Part shown: positions 47,395-59,400 of the stretch, one piece after another | How positions within the stretch are numbered: the stretch's first letter is position 1 | How the letters are laid out: each line of letters begins with the position of its first letter | Source of the DNA: Arcuatula senhousia | Taxonomy: Eukaryota; Mollusca; Bivalvia; Mytilida; Mytilidae | Length of the DNA stretch: 64,000 nucleotides | Reading direction: 5' to 3' | NCBI GenBank assembly: GCA_963971305.1 | Contig: OZ020311.1 | Coordinates: 1,798,001-1,862,000 of the forward strand | Made by a program: the position numbers and the translations under genes | The notes under the pieces: model-generated | Seen by the model: only the letters and a program-made list of their open reading frames with translations | What the model was told of the DNA's origin: nothing | Database searches by the model: none

Positions 47395-48400
47395 AAACAT
47401 AATACGATCGCAAAAAAATAAATTAAGTAAATTGTATAACCGTAATGGAATTAATCACATGTTAATTTTAAAAAAAATCCCGGTCATTTTCTGAGATTCA
47501 TTCTTTGAAAACTTTCGATTTTTCAACGTTGTACACCACATTCCCGAACGAAAAGCTTAAGTGTCGTCTGAAAAAGCTTCTCGAAAAGGCGTTTTCAAAT
47601 TCTTTGAACTTTGTTAGTTTCGTTATGATTCTACATATGGTTTTCCAAAACACATGATAAAGATTAAATTTGTTACACATTGGACCAAGTTCGCAGTATG
47701 CTAGAATTCCCTATTGACAACATATTGGTCACATTTAGAGGAGATATTTTTCAAAAACAAATTGGCATTCCTATGTGCACGAATTGTGCTCCTTCCTCAC
47801 CGATTTGATTTTACACTATTACTAGACTGAATTTCTTACAGGACTTGTAAAGAACAAGAAGATGAAAGAGGCAAGGTCCTTGAATCTCACTTTCAGATAT
47901 ATCGAAGATTTCCTCTCTGTCATCAACGCTTCGTTTGGTAGATGGTTTCCTTTGATATATCATCCAGCGTTAGAAATTAAGGAAACCACCGAATCCAATT
48001 GCTTTACATCATTCTTGCATTTGCATCTCGATTATTACCAGGGTTGTCGTCTCTGTACAAAAATATACGATAAAAGAGACGACTTTAATTTTCAAATTAT
48101 TAATTTCCCTAACCTTGAAAACAACATACCTACTTCACTTGCTTACGGCGTTTATATTTCACAACTTTTTCCTTATGCCACAGCGTGTACAATTTTTTTC
48201 TAATTTCTTGATACGACACCGCTGTCTCCATGACCAACTGTTAGGACCAAGGTTTCAAGAAAATACGTCTCATACGGTTCTTAAATAGTTCCTCCTTCGT
48301 TATCAGCCACCGGTTGAAAAATTCTAAATTATTAGTGATTGGTTTGATTGGTGTTTAGCTGATTGTTGTATTTATATGATCACCTCAATATCTCTATGAC
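47395..48400 (+). pseudogene. PLE reverse transcriptase fragment, duplication copy 1 (PLE-4)
   Basis: Motifs in broken frames: LYNRNGINHM, ENFRFFNVVHHIP (a decayed, frameshifted DFSTLYTTIP), IGIPMCTNCAP-like (about 47762-47790), then the open stretch 47862-48203 with NLTFRYIEDFLSVINASFG, EIKETTES, KIYDKRDDFNF and AYGVYISQL. The catalytic site reads YIED instead of YIDD, so the first aspartate is lost. An acidic replacement is unlikely to restore polymerase activity. The RT thumb ends in frameshifts near 48200. Confidence 0.8.
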
Positions 48401-48555
48401 GTCTTCACAACCATGTTGTGTTTTGTGTTATAACTAGACCCTAATGTTGCAATGGAAGAGGGGAGTTTGGCGCGCCATAAAACCTGTTTTAACCCACCAT
48501 TTTATTGAAATGCCTGTACCAAGCCAGGACCAATGCGATCTATTTTTTTTGTATG

Positions 48556-49345
48556 TAAGAAGCAGAGGTACCGATGGGGCATCCGAATGTCAAAGCCCCA
48601 AAGGGCAGAGAAAAAAACAGTAAAGGGTACTAACTACTAAATCAAGCCCCCTCTTTAATCAACTATAAATCAGTTTTTCAAAACCCTCTAGCCAGTTTAC
48701 CTTGAGTAAAACCTCTTGACAAGTATATATTCTCAGAATCCTTAACATATATCTAGTTTGTTTACAAGTTTTCATAACACATTTAAAGCCTTATAGAGAA
48801 AAGCTATCTCCTCATAGAAGAGCGGCCTAAAAATATAAACGATTTACAGACAGCATTTTCTAAAAGTATAGGTCCTGGAATACCCCCTTTAAGCAAACTA
48901 AGGTCTTCTTAAAATTGATTAAATTTGGGTTGGACATGTTACAGAGATGTCCTATGTTCTAAAGATATGCAGATATTACAAAACTTTACATTTTTATGAA
49001 AAATATTGAACCTTGAAATCACTACTTTGGGAATATTAAGCACTATTTTCACATACGTTCCTAATCTGATTGGCCGATTTAGTAGTTGGTACCCTAAACA
49101 CAAACAAGGACGGGACGAAAAAACAGATAATATACAAAACAATGAAACACAAAAACCACTGAATATCAACGAACAACGCGAACTCTAGTCGTAAGGAAGG
49201 TGAATTCGGTTGCACTCATCTGAGAGATAGAAATTCCATATTTGTCTATGAGTGCATGATGTCATATCATAAAATTTCTTGAGTGACGACAGCAACCAAG
49301 GGGCAACATAACCCAGTGTAAACAATTCTCTCTTGCGTGAGAGGT
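48556..49345 (-). mobile_element. Inverted PLE 3' fragment containing a MITE
   Basis: Minus orientation: C-terminal RT codons and tail from about 49345 (TGTTGCCCCTTGGTTGCTGT) down to the CTGCTTCTTAC end at 48556, interrupted by the MITE at 48625-49094. It lies tail-to-tail with PLE-4. Confidence 0.65.
48625..49094. mobile_element. MITE inserted in duplication copy 1 (TAAA duplication)
   Basis: TIRs GGGTACTAACTACTAAATC and GATTTAGTAGTTGGTACCC are inverted copies with one mismatch. TAAA occurs at 48621-48624 and 49095-49098. The empty site in copy 2 reads CAGTAAACACAAAC (about 51599-51612) with a single TAAA, confirming the boundaries. No coding sequence. Confidence 0.85.
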
Positions 49346-50444
49346 AGTGTAGGGCAAGATGTTAGTGTCAGGGTTACAATTTATGAGTCAGTCAGAGTTA
49401 TGTTAGTAAGTTTTTTAGTTTGTTCTAACATGAGGGACCATTATTAGGAACATTAACAATTATTATATTCCTTCTTATTGTACTATTCAGACAGGACCGT
49501 TGCTTGGCTTGATGCTAAATGTATGCAAAGTTATTACATTTTTTTACATGTAAACATTTATTGTAATTTACTCGGTGTCAGAGAGAGGTCAGTTTTCGTT
49601 TAAGCAGATAATCTAATAATGTGTTCATATAAGTATTTAATTTAGTAATCTAATCTTAAGTGTGGTAATTAAAAATATGGTGTCAAATCAGAATTATGAA
49701 AGCGCAACATGACTGGCCTTATATTACATCATGATTTTGAATGATACCGCGAAAAGTATATCACTGGCTTATTATATTATATTATATCATGTACATGTAA
49801 ACAGATAAAATGAGAGGTATAATAAGTAGGTAAGTAGGGCACAATCTCCATAGAACATTCTACAGTCTGCAGTTTATAAAAACCTAAAACGGTTATAAAA
49901 TCGGGAAATTTGGTTATGCCGTAAATGCATATTTTTAGGACTAACCTCTCAACGGTAGCATTTGAATCAAATCATCAAAACGAACAGTAGTAAACGAAAA
50001 GTATACATACATAATGTGTCCATATAAGTACGTAATTTTAGTCATCTGATCTTAAGTGTGGTAATTCGTGATATGGTGTCAAATCAGAATTACGAAATCG
50101 AAAAATTAATTCACATCGTGATTTTGAATGATAACCGCAAAAAGATTATCACTTGCTTATAATATTGCATCATGATCATGTAAACAGATAAAAATGAGAG
50201 GTTAGATGTAAATAAGTGGGACAAAATCTCCACGATAAAACATTCAACTGAGGTTGTTGATGCATCCCTTTAGCCCTGATTGGTCCTTTTAAAAAAGTAG
50301 GGGTAAAAAAAAACAAATGTAATCCCAATCTATTTCTAGTGGTAACAAACTTCGTATAAAAAATCATAACAATTAAAACTTAAGTTATCACAAAGAAACC
50401 AGTGTGTTTAGACAACGACAACGACGACGACGATGAAATCGCTA

Positions 50445-51450
50445 AACATAAAACGATCGCAAAAAAATAAATTAAGTAAATTGTATAACCGTAATGGAAT
50501 TAATCACATGTTAATTTTTAAAAAATCCCGGTCATTTTCTGAGATTCATTCTTTGAGAACTTTTGATTTTTCAACTTTGTACACCACATTCCCGAACGAA
50601 AAGCTTGAGTGTCGTCTGAAAAAAGCTTCTCGAAAAGGCGTTTTCAAATTCTTTGAACTTTGTTAGTTTCGTTATAATTCTACATATGGTTTTCCAAAAC
50701 ACCTGATAAAGATTAAATTTGTTACACATTGGACCAAGTTCGCAGTATGCTAGAATTCCCTATTGACAACATATTGGTCACATTTAGAGGAGATATTTTT
50801 CAAAAACAAATTGGCATTCCTATGTGCACGAATTGTGCTCCTTCCTCACCGATTTGATTTTATACTATTACTAGACTGAATTTCTTAAAGGACTTGTAAC
50901 GAACAAGAAGATGTAAGAGGCAAGGTCCTTGAATCTCACTTTCAGATATATCAAAGATTTCCTCTCTGTCATCAACGCTTCGTTTGGTAGATGGATTCCT
51001 TTGATATATCATCCAGCGTTAGAGAATAAGGAAACCACCGAATCCAATTGCTTCACATCATTCTTGCATTTGTATCTCGATAATGACCAGGGTGGTCGTC
51101 TCTGTACAAAAAATATACGATAAAAGAGACGACTTTGATTTTCAAATTATTAATTTCCCTAACCTTGAAAACAACATACCTACTTCACTTGCTTACGGCG
51201 TTTATATTTCACAACTTTTTCCTTATGCCACAGCCTGTACAATTTTTTCTAATTTCTTGATACGACACCGCTGTCTCCATGACCGACTGTTAGGACCAAG
51301 GTTTCAAGAAAATACGTCTGATACGGTTCTTAAATAGTTCCTCCTTCGTTATCAGCCACCGGTTGAAAAATTCTAAATTATTAGTGATTGGTTTGATTGG
51401 TGTTTAGCTGATTGTTGTATTTATATGATTACCTCAATATCTCTATTACG
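50445..51450 (+). pseudogene. PLE reverse transcriptase fragment, duplication copy 2 (PLE-5)
   Basis: Almost the same sequence as PLE-4, but the first motif is intact and in frame: RTFDFSTLYTTFPNEKL (about 50557-50605). The catalytic site is YIKD (about 50950), a different change from the YIED in PLE-4. An in-frame TAA follows KNKKM- (codon 'taa' in GATGTAAGAGG, about 50911). Frameshifts interrupt it near 50670, 50860 and 51100. Confidence 0.8.
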
Positions 51451-51584
51451 TCTTCACAACCATGTTGTGTTTTGTGTTATAACTAGACCCTAAGTTTGCA
51501 ATGGAAGAGGGGAGTTTGGCGCGCCATAAAACCTGTTTTAACCCACCATTTAATTGAAATGCCTGTACTAAGCCAGGACCAAAG

Positions 51585-51850
51585 GGCAGAAAAAAAAACA
51601 GTAAACACAAACAAGGACGCGACGAAAAAAAACAGATTATATACAAAACAATGAAACACAAAAACCACTGAATATCAACGAACAACGCGAACTCTAGTCG
51701 TAAGGAAGGTGAATTCGGTTGCACTCATCTGAGAGATAGAAATTCCATATTTGTCTATGAGTGCATGATGTCTATCATAACATTTCTTGAGTGACGACAG
51801 CAACCGAGGAGCAACATAACCTTGTGTCAACAATTCTCTCTTGTGTAAGA
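51585..51850 (-). mobile_element. Inverted PLE 3' fragment, copy 2
   Basis: Counterpart of 48556-49345 without the MITE and lacking about 66 bp at the tail end; it starts at GGGCAGAAAAAAAAACAGTA. Confidence 0.65.
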
Positions 51851-52165
51851 GGTAGTGTAGGGCAAGATGTTTGGGCTAGGGTTACACTTTATGAGTCAGT
51901 CAGGGTTATGTTATTAAGTTTTTTTTAGTTTGTTCTAACATAAGGGACCATTATTAGAGGAAAATTAACAATTATTAAATTCCTTCTAATTGTACTATTC
52001 AGACAGGACCGTTGCTTGATGCTACATGTATGCATAGTTATTACAAATTTTTTATTTGTAAATATTTATGGGTTTTACTTGGTGTCAGAGAGAGGTTAGT
52101 TTTCGTTTATGCAGATTATTTAATAATGTGTCCATATAAGTATTTAATTTAGTAATCTTATCTCA

Positions 52166-53332
52166 AGGTAGTACAATAGTACAAAATCAGTAGGATAGAA
52201 TTTTGTCATAAAAAGTATCTATATGTATATGTTTGAAAATTAAAATAAAAAGATAGGTCACCGTGCTCAATTTGTGAGCAAAAAACAGTTCAAAATTGGC
52301 AAGTTTTAGATAGATTATATAGGGGAAAATGTTTTTTTTTTCAAATTTCACAGGATAGATTTTTGTTATATTTTTTGTCAAAACATCAATTTGTGTTAGT
52401 TCTTTGAAAATAAGGTATAAAATCATGGGGTCACCGTTAATTTTCTGAAAATAAATTGGAAAAACTGAATTCAAATTGCCGTTTCTTTAATGTTGGTTGT
52501 GTCGCGTATACTTATTCCACATCTCTTTATCGTCTATTTCCCTACACATTTCATACAAATGATCTCCCTTCAAAAAAGTACAGGAAATGTTATAAAATTA
52601 ATATAACAGTTAGGTTTTGTTTCATATTTATTTTTCTCGAATAATTTTTCATACTAACAATCTTCATACAGTTAAATAGCAATGTTTTTGCCTTTGCTTA
52701 AAGGACAAGATATGATTTAAGTGTTAAATTTGGCCCCCTAATTTACCAATTTTTAAAAATTACTGGACTGAGGTTAAACTATTCTAGATCAGTTCTTAGA
52801 TGAACAAGGTACAGTAAAGTAACATTAATTTTAACTAAATTTTGTTTATTACGTCACAGTGACGTCATCAAATTATGTGAAAATGACATTTTGATGAAAA
52901 AGTGTTAAAATCATGCAAATTTTGAGTAGTTTTTGGCAAATTTAACTATGAGCCACACGGAGTACCACAAAGATATTTTTGTAGTTTGTTTCTATAATAA
53001 AAATGATTATTTACACATATTATTGTAGTGGTACTCTGTGTGGCTCATAGTTGAATTTGCCAAAACACTCAGAATTTGCAGGTTTTTTTACAGTTTTTCG
53101 ACAAATGACAATATTTAGGCCACTTTAGGTCATTATTTTAACATCACAATGGACGACTTTTAACAAAATCATGCTGATATAGTAAAGTTTAAGTAATTTA
53201 AAGTATAAATCACATACTTTTAGCTCAATTGAATAATTTCAAAATTTGGGGGCAAAATTGGGCCCTTATCATACCTTGTCCTTTGGTAACATGCTCAGAA
53301 AAGATGCTCAGTTTTATATCACTGTACTACCT
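52166..53332. mobile_element. 1.17-kb element with AGGTAGTAC termini inserted in copy 2 (TA site)
   Basis: The ends AGGTAGTACAATAGTAC and the complement of GTACTACCT are inverted copies. Copy 1 and the 50038 flank have an uninterrupted ATCTTAAGTGTGGTAATT, where copy 2 has CA-element-TA, consistent with a TA duplication whose left copy mutated. Inside is a second inverted pair: AAAGGACAAGATATGA (52699) against TCATACCTTGTCCTTT (ending about 53284), and a third at 52923-53070. No open frame of note. Probably a Tc1/mariner-type non-autonomous element, perhaps with a nested insertion. Confidence 0.65.
52923..53070. repeat. Inner inverted repeat, ~45-bp arms
   Basis: TGGCAAATTTAACTATGAGC...CACGGAGTACCAC pairs with GTGGTACTCTGTG...GCTCATAGTTGAATTTGCCA around a loop of about 60 bases. 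Confidence 0.7.
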
Positions 53333-53519
53333 TAAGTGTTGCAATTCGTAATATGGTGTCAAATCAGAATAATGAAATCGCAACATGACTGGACTTTCAT
53401 AACATCATGATTTTAAATGATAACCACGAAAAGATCGTTGCATGGTTTATAATATAATATCATGTACATGTAAACAAATAAAAATGAGAGGTAGAATAAG
53501 TAAGACAAAATCTCCATAA

Positions 53520-53690
53520 GACATTCTACAGTATACATAAAACGGTTATAAAATCGGGAAATTTGTTAATGCCGTATATGCATTTTTTAAGGAATAACCT
53601 CTAGTCAGCAGCATTTGAATCAAATCATTAAAAGGTAAAACACAAACAGTAGTGAACAAAAAGGACTCAAAAACCATTCACACCCCCCCA
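53520..53690 (-). repeat. Family A repeat fragment (left side of the 53753 insertion)
   Basis: AAACGGTTATAAAATCGGGA through AGCAGCATTTGAATCAAATC. The monomer appears to continue after the element, at 55022. Ribozyme core decayed (CTGACTA). Confidence 0.55.
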
Positions 53691-53752
53691 AAAAAAAATT
53701 TAAAAAAAGCAAACAACAACAACGAAAACTAGATGGAGCCTTCCCCGGAAGG

Positions 53753-55021
53753 CATATGTCGCCTGCGTATCTATATTTGTTCGCCAAACAGGAAGCAGTT
53801 AATTTTCGGGCATTAAATCTCCTCACACCTTATAGTACTATGCAATGAAGCTACATACCAAATATCAAGAGGCTGTGGCATGTAGTTGCCTGGAAAACTG
53901 CGACGAAAATTTGGCATCTATGTCCATTATATATAAACGTTAAGTATTCGTAAAACAGGAAGTAGTTATTTTTTGGGCATAAAATTGCTTTACACCTTAT
54001 AATACTATGCAATGAAGCTACATACCAAATATCAAGAGGCTAAGGCATGTAGTTCAAAGCCTGGAAAACTGCGACGAAAATTTGGCATCTATGTCCATTA
54101 TATATAAAACGTTAAGTATTCGTCAAACAGGAAGTCGTTATTTTTCGGGCATAAAATCGCTTTACACCTTATAGTACTATGCAATGAAGCTACATACCAA
54201 ATATCAAGAGGCTGTGGCATGTAATTGCCTGGAAAACTGCGACGAAAATTTGGCATCTATGTCCATTATATATAAAACATTAAGTATTCGTCAAACAGGA
54301 AGCAGTTATTTTTCGGGCATAAAATCGCTTTACACCTTATAATACTATGCAATGAAGCTACATACCAAATATTAAGAGGCTGTGGCATGTAGTTGCCTGG
54401 AAAACTGCGACGAAAATTTGGCATCTATGTCCATTATATATAAAACGTTAAGTATTCGTCAAACAGGAAGTCGTTATTTTTCGGGCATAAAATCGCTTTA
54501 CACCTTATAGTACTATGGAATGAAGCTACATACCAAATATCAAGAGGCTGTGGCATGTAGTTGCCTGGAAAACTGCAACGAAAATTTGGCATCTATGTCC
54601 ATTATATATAAAACATTAAGTATTCGTCAAACAGGAAGTCGTTATTTTTCGGGCATAAAATCGCTTTACACCTTATAGTACTATGCAATGAAGCTACATA
54701 CCAAATATCAAGAGGCTGTGGCATGTAGTTGCCTGGAAAACTTCGACGAAAATTTGGCATCTATGTCCATTATATATAAAACATTAAGTATTCGTCAAAC
54801 AGGAAGTAGTTATTTTTCGGGCATAAAATCGCTTTACACCTTACAGTACTATGCAATGAAGCTACATACCAAATATCAAGAGGCTGTGGCATGTATTTGC
54901 CTGGAAAACTGTGACGGAAATTTTTGTGACGCCGCAGGACGACGCAGGACAACGCAAGACGACGGATAGTGCCAAAGTAACCCCTATATGTCGCTTCTGC
55001 AACACGTTGCAGGCGACATAA
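53753..55021. mobile_element. Tandem-repeat element with ATGTCGCCTGC termini, inserted in family A
   Basis: Left end ATGTCGCCTGC and right end GCAGGCGACAT are inverted copies. The right end also folds as a hairpin (TATGTCGCTTCTGCA.. with ..TGCAGGCGACATA). Inside are about seven tandem units of 167-172 bp, marked by GCAATGAAGCTACATACC at 53842, 54009, 54181, 54349, 54517 (GG variant), 54685 and 54853. A CGC-rich microsatellite (54935-54965) follows. In reverse complement the order (TGTCGCCTGC, GCGACATA, GGGGTTAC, G-rich triplets, GGCGTCA) parallels the left end of the element at 3418. Confidence 0.7.
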
Positions 55022-56003
55022 AAACGAACAAGCACCAAGGATATCGACCATGTGCAGTACAAGGAAAGAAACTGGTGCTTTAAACAATTTTGAATTTTAA
55101 AATAGGAAATTTCAATAAACAAAATGGTAAATTCGTGTCAGACAGGTCTAACGACCGGGCTGTTGATTACCATCGAGGACCTCTGGTCCACCAGCAGCGA
55201 TTATCGACCCAGTAGTTTCAAAATATAAATACCAAAATACGGGTATAATGGTTAGTTTTGTTTTGCTGTATATGCATATTTCAAGGAGTAACCTCTTGCC
55301 AGTAGCATTTGAATCAAAACTTTGGAAGGACAAAAACAAACAGTAGTGAACGAAAAGTACTCAAAACCAAAAAGAAATTGAACAGGAAAGTCAAATCCAA
55401 CACCAAAGATGTCGACCATGAGCAGTGCAAGAAAAGAAATCTGGTGCTTTAAATAATTATGAATTTAGCAATCGGAAATTTCAGCGCAAAAAAATTAAGA
55501 TTTAGTGGCAAATCCGTGCCAAAAAATCTGACGACCACGCTTTTGATTTCCCTTGGTATACCATACCAGCGGTTATCGACAGTAGTTGCAATACACAAAT
55601 ACAAAAACGGTTATAAAAAACGGGTAATTTGGTTATGCTGTATATGCATATTTCAAGAGGTAACCATTCATCAGCAGTATTTGAATCAAATCATTGAAAA
55701 GTCAAAATCCAACAGTAAATAAACGAAAATAACTCAAAATCAAAGAAAATCTAGCAGGAAAGTCAAATCCAGCACCGAGGATATCGACCATGTCCAGTTC
55801 AAGTAGAGACACCTGGTGTTTTAAACCATTTTGAATTCGACAATCGGAAATTTAAAAAAAAACCAAAGTATTCAGATTTATTGTTAAGTTCGTGTCAGAT
55901 AAGTCTGACGACCAAGCTTTTTATTTCTTTCGGAGACCTGTGATCCACCAGCATCATAAATACCAAACGGTTATAAAAAAACAGGCATTTTGGTTTTGCT
56001 GGG
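55022..56003 (-). repeat. Family A repeats in tandem (~2.6 monomers of ~370 bp)
   Basis: The phrase (A/G)TCGACCATGW(C/G)CAGT recurs at about 55044, 55411 and 55784. Each monomer runs GTGTCAGA(C/T)..GACCA, TCGACCCAGTAGTTTCAAAA or its variant, the ribozyme segment, then GAAAGTCAAATCCA. The array is cut off at 56003, where PLE-6 starts. This shows that the dispersed family A copies derive from a unit that can be tandem. Confidence 0.75.
55635..55680 (-). ncRNA. Hammerhead-like motif, family A tandem monomer
   Basis: Minus strand: ATACTG, CTGATGA, ATGGTTACCTCTT, GAA, ATATGCATAT, A, CAGCAT. Core intact, but one mismatch in helix I and a weakened helix II. The preceding monomer's motif (about 55264-55308) has CTGGCAA and is dead. 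Confidence 0.45.
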
Positions 56004-56019
56004 TCTTAACGATAACATC

Positions 56020-56436
56020 ATGGGACAGGGTAGCATATCTAGATCATCAAGCATAAATGTCATGAATTTAGTGATTCCTCGTAAACGGAACAAACGGTCG
56101 CATAGTAAACGAATAAATCGTAATGTCAGAAAACAACATCGCTCTGACTCAAGTATTACTGATCTTATTAAAATCTTTAAAAATAATGGACGTCATCATT
56201 TGTTTTGTAGATTATGTTCAATACCCATTTCTAAATTAAACAGTATCCGTTTGGAATGTAGTACTTTACCTCATGCAAGTCCATTATATGAAGGTGCACT
56301 CATCATCTCTTCTTTTTGTTATTATAAACTGTTTCCCAAAATTGAAAACCCAGAAGACCACATTCGACATTTTATAAAATTATTAAAAACGAAAGAATAT
56401 GGAATATGTGCCAAAAAGACACGATCCACATATTGA
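56020..56436 (+). pseudogene. PLE-6 upstream open frame (N-terminal part, probable)
   Basis: The ATG at 56020 gives 138 residues. The start is Arg/Lys/Ser-rich (PRKRNKRSHSKRINRNVRKQ), followed by a segment with Cys pairs (HLFCRLCSIPISKL) and a hydrophobic, aromatic stretch (SSFCYYKLFPKIENPEDHIRHF). The last codons lie in the first 395-bp repeat unit and end at TGA. It precedes the RT part of the same element on the same strand, so it is taken as the PLE N-terminal region cut by the array. I do not recognise a domain. Confidence 0.45.
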
Positions 56437-59400
56437 AATGATTTTAATAAATGTACAAAAGCAAAATTTCACTGCGTGTGAAGCGCTTTTCTGGATTAAC
56501 CTTCATCAGACACGCTAGGAGTAGAAAACTTGGAAAACCGGTAAAATATTAGATTTGATTAAAAAAATGCCCCAAAAAATATTACAACAATGACCAAACA
56601 GATAAATTTATCAATTTCTAAAGAAACAGCCAAACGTTGTCAAATTTTGGAAATATGTAAACTGTGTCTTTCCAACACATATTCCAGTACTCGAAAATAT
56701 ATAAGAGCATACAACTTAAGCACGGGGAAGCTTTCTACGACCTCCACACGGCACTAAAGCCAAACTCTGAAATAATATTAAAAACGAAAGAATATGGAAT
56801 ATGTGCCATAAAGACACGATCCACATATTGAAATGATTTTAATAAATGTACAAAAGCAAAATTTCACTGCGTGTGAAGCGCTTTTCTGGATTAACCTTCA
56901 TCAGACACGCTAGGAGTAGAAAACTTGGAAAACCGGTAAAATATTAGATTTGATTTAAAAAATGCCCCAAAAAATATTACAACAATGACCAAACAGATAA
57001 ATTTATCAATTTCTAAAGAAACAGCCAAACGTTGTCAAATTTTGGAAATATGTAAACTGTGTCTTTCCATCACATATTCCAGTACTCGAAAATATATAAG
57101 AGCATACAACTTAAGCACGGGGAAGCTTTCTACGACCTCCACACGGCACTAAAGCCAAACTCTGAAATAATATTAAAAACGAAAGAATATGGAATATGTG
57201 CCAAAAAGACACGATCCACATATTGAAATGATTTTAATAAATGTACAAAAGCAAAATTTCACTGCGTGTGAAGCGCTTTTCTGGATTAACCTTCATCAGA
57301 CACGCTAGGAGTAGAAAACTTGGAAAACCGGTAAAATATTAGATTTGATTAAAAAAATGCCCCAAAAAATATTACAACAATGACCAAACAGATAAATTTA
57401 TCAATTTCTAAAGAAACAGCCAAACGTTGTCAAATTTTGGAAATATGTAAACTGTGTCTTTCCAACACATATTCCAGTACTCGAAAATATATAAGAGCAT
57501 ACAACTTAAGCACGGGGAAGCTTTCTACGACCTCCACACGGCACTAAAGCCAAACTCTGAAATAATATTAAAAACGAAAGAATATGGAATATGTGCCATA
57601 AAGACACGATCCACATATTGAAATGATTTTAATAAATGTACAAAAGCAAAATTTCACTGCGTGTGAAGCGCTTTTCTGGATTAACCTTCATCAGACACGC
57701 TAGGAGTAGAAAACTTGGAAAACCGGTAAAATATTAGATTTGATTAAAAAAATGCCCCAAAAAATATTACAACAATGACCAAACAGATAAATTTATCAAT
57801 TTCTAAAGAAACAGCCAAACGTTGTCAAATTTTGGAAATATGTAAACTGTGTCTTTCCAACACATATTCCAGTACTCGAAAATATATAAGAGCATACAAC
57901 TTAAGCACGGGGAAGCTTTCTACGACCTCCACACGGCACTAAAGCCAAACTCTGAAATAATATTAAAAACGAAAGAATATGGAATATGTGCCAAAAAGAC
58001 ACGATCCACATATTGAAATGATTTTAATAAATGTACAAAAGCAAAATTTCACTGCGTGTGAAGCGCTTTTCTGGATTAACCTTCATCAGACACGCTAGGA
58101 GTAGAAAACTTGGAAAACCGGTAAAATATTAGATTTGATTAAAAAAATGCCCCAAAAAATATTACAACAATGACCAAACAGATAAATTTATCAATTTCTA
58201 AAGAAACAGCCAAACGTTGTCAAATTTTGGAAATATGTAAACTGTGTCTTTCCAACACATATTCCAGTACTCGAAAATATATAAGAGCATACAACTTAAG
58301 CACGGGGAAGCTTTCTACGACCTCCACACGGCACTAAAGCCAAACTCTGAAATAATATTAAAAACGAAAGAATATGGAATATGTGCCAAAAAGACACGAT
58401 CCACATATTGAAATGATTTTAATAAATGTACAAAAGCAAAATTTCACTGCGTGTGAAGCGCTTTTCTGGATTAACCTTCATCAGACACGCTAGGAGTAGA
58501 AAACTTGGAAAACCGGTAAAATATTAGATTTGATTAAAAAAATGCCCCAAAAAATATCACAACAATGACCAAACAGATAAATTTATCAATTTCTAAAGAA
58601 ACAGCCAAACGTTGTCAAATTTTGGAAATATGTAAACTGTGTCTTTCCAACACATATTCCAGTACTCGAAAATATATAAGAGCATACCACTTAAGCACGG
58701 GGAAGCTTTCTACGACCTCCACACGGCACTAAAGCCAAACTCTGAAATAATATTAAAAACGAAAGAATATGGAATATGTGCCAAAAAGACACGATCCACA
58801 TATTGAAATGATTTTAATAAATGTACAAAAGCAAAATTTCACTGCGTGTGAAGCGCTTTTCTGGATTAACCTTCATCAGACACGCTAGGAGTAGAAAACT
58901 TGGAAAACCGGTAAAATATTAGATTTGATTAAAAAAAATGCCCCAAAAAATATTACAACAATGACCAAACAGATAAATTTATCAATTTCTAAAGAAACAG
59001 CCAAACGTTGTCAAATTTTGGAAATATGTAAACTGTGTCTTTCCAACACATATTCCAGTACTCGAAAATATATAAGAGCATACAACTTAAGCACGGGGAA
59101 GCTTTCTACGACCTCCACACGGCACCAAAGCCAAACTCTGAAATAATATTAAAAACGAAAGAATATGGAATATGTGCCAAAAAGACACGATCCACATATT
59201 GAAATGATTTTAATAAATGTACAAAAGCAAAATTTCACTGCGTGTGAAGCGCTTTTCTGGATTAACCTTCATCAGACACGCTAGGAGTAGAAAACTTGGA
59301 AAACCGGTAAAATATTAGATTTGATTAAAAAAATGCCCCAAAAAATATTACAACAATGACCAAACAGATAAATTTATCAATTTCTAAAGAAACAGCCAAA

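Larger units (their letters stand above)
46962..53668. repeat. Roughly 3-kb tandem segmental duplication carrying a PLE
   Basis: Copy 1 (46962-50010) and copy 2 (50011-53668) share, in the same order, the flank ATAATGTGTCCATATAAGTA, a plus-strand PLE fragment, an inverted PLE tail, the flank TTCTAACATRAGGGACCATT and a family A piece. The offset between copies is a constant 3049 bp up to the PLE 3' end. It drops to about 2509 bp after it because copy 1 alone carries the MITE at 48625-49094 plus about 66 bp. Copy 2 alone carries the element at 52166-53332. The copies look nearly identical in the PLE part. Confidence 0.85.

Noticed and set aside
54688..55122. Overlapping frames on both strands
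   Set aside because: By-products of the 168-bp tandem repeat and its CGC-rich end.
58925..59146. 73-codon frame inside the 395-bp array
   Set aside because: Present only because of the extra A in this unit; other units are closed in that frame.
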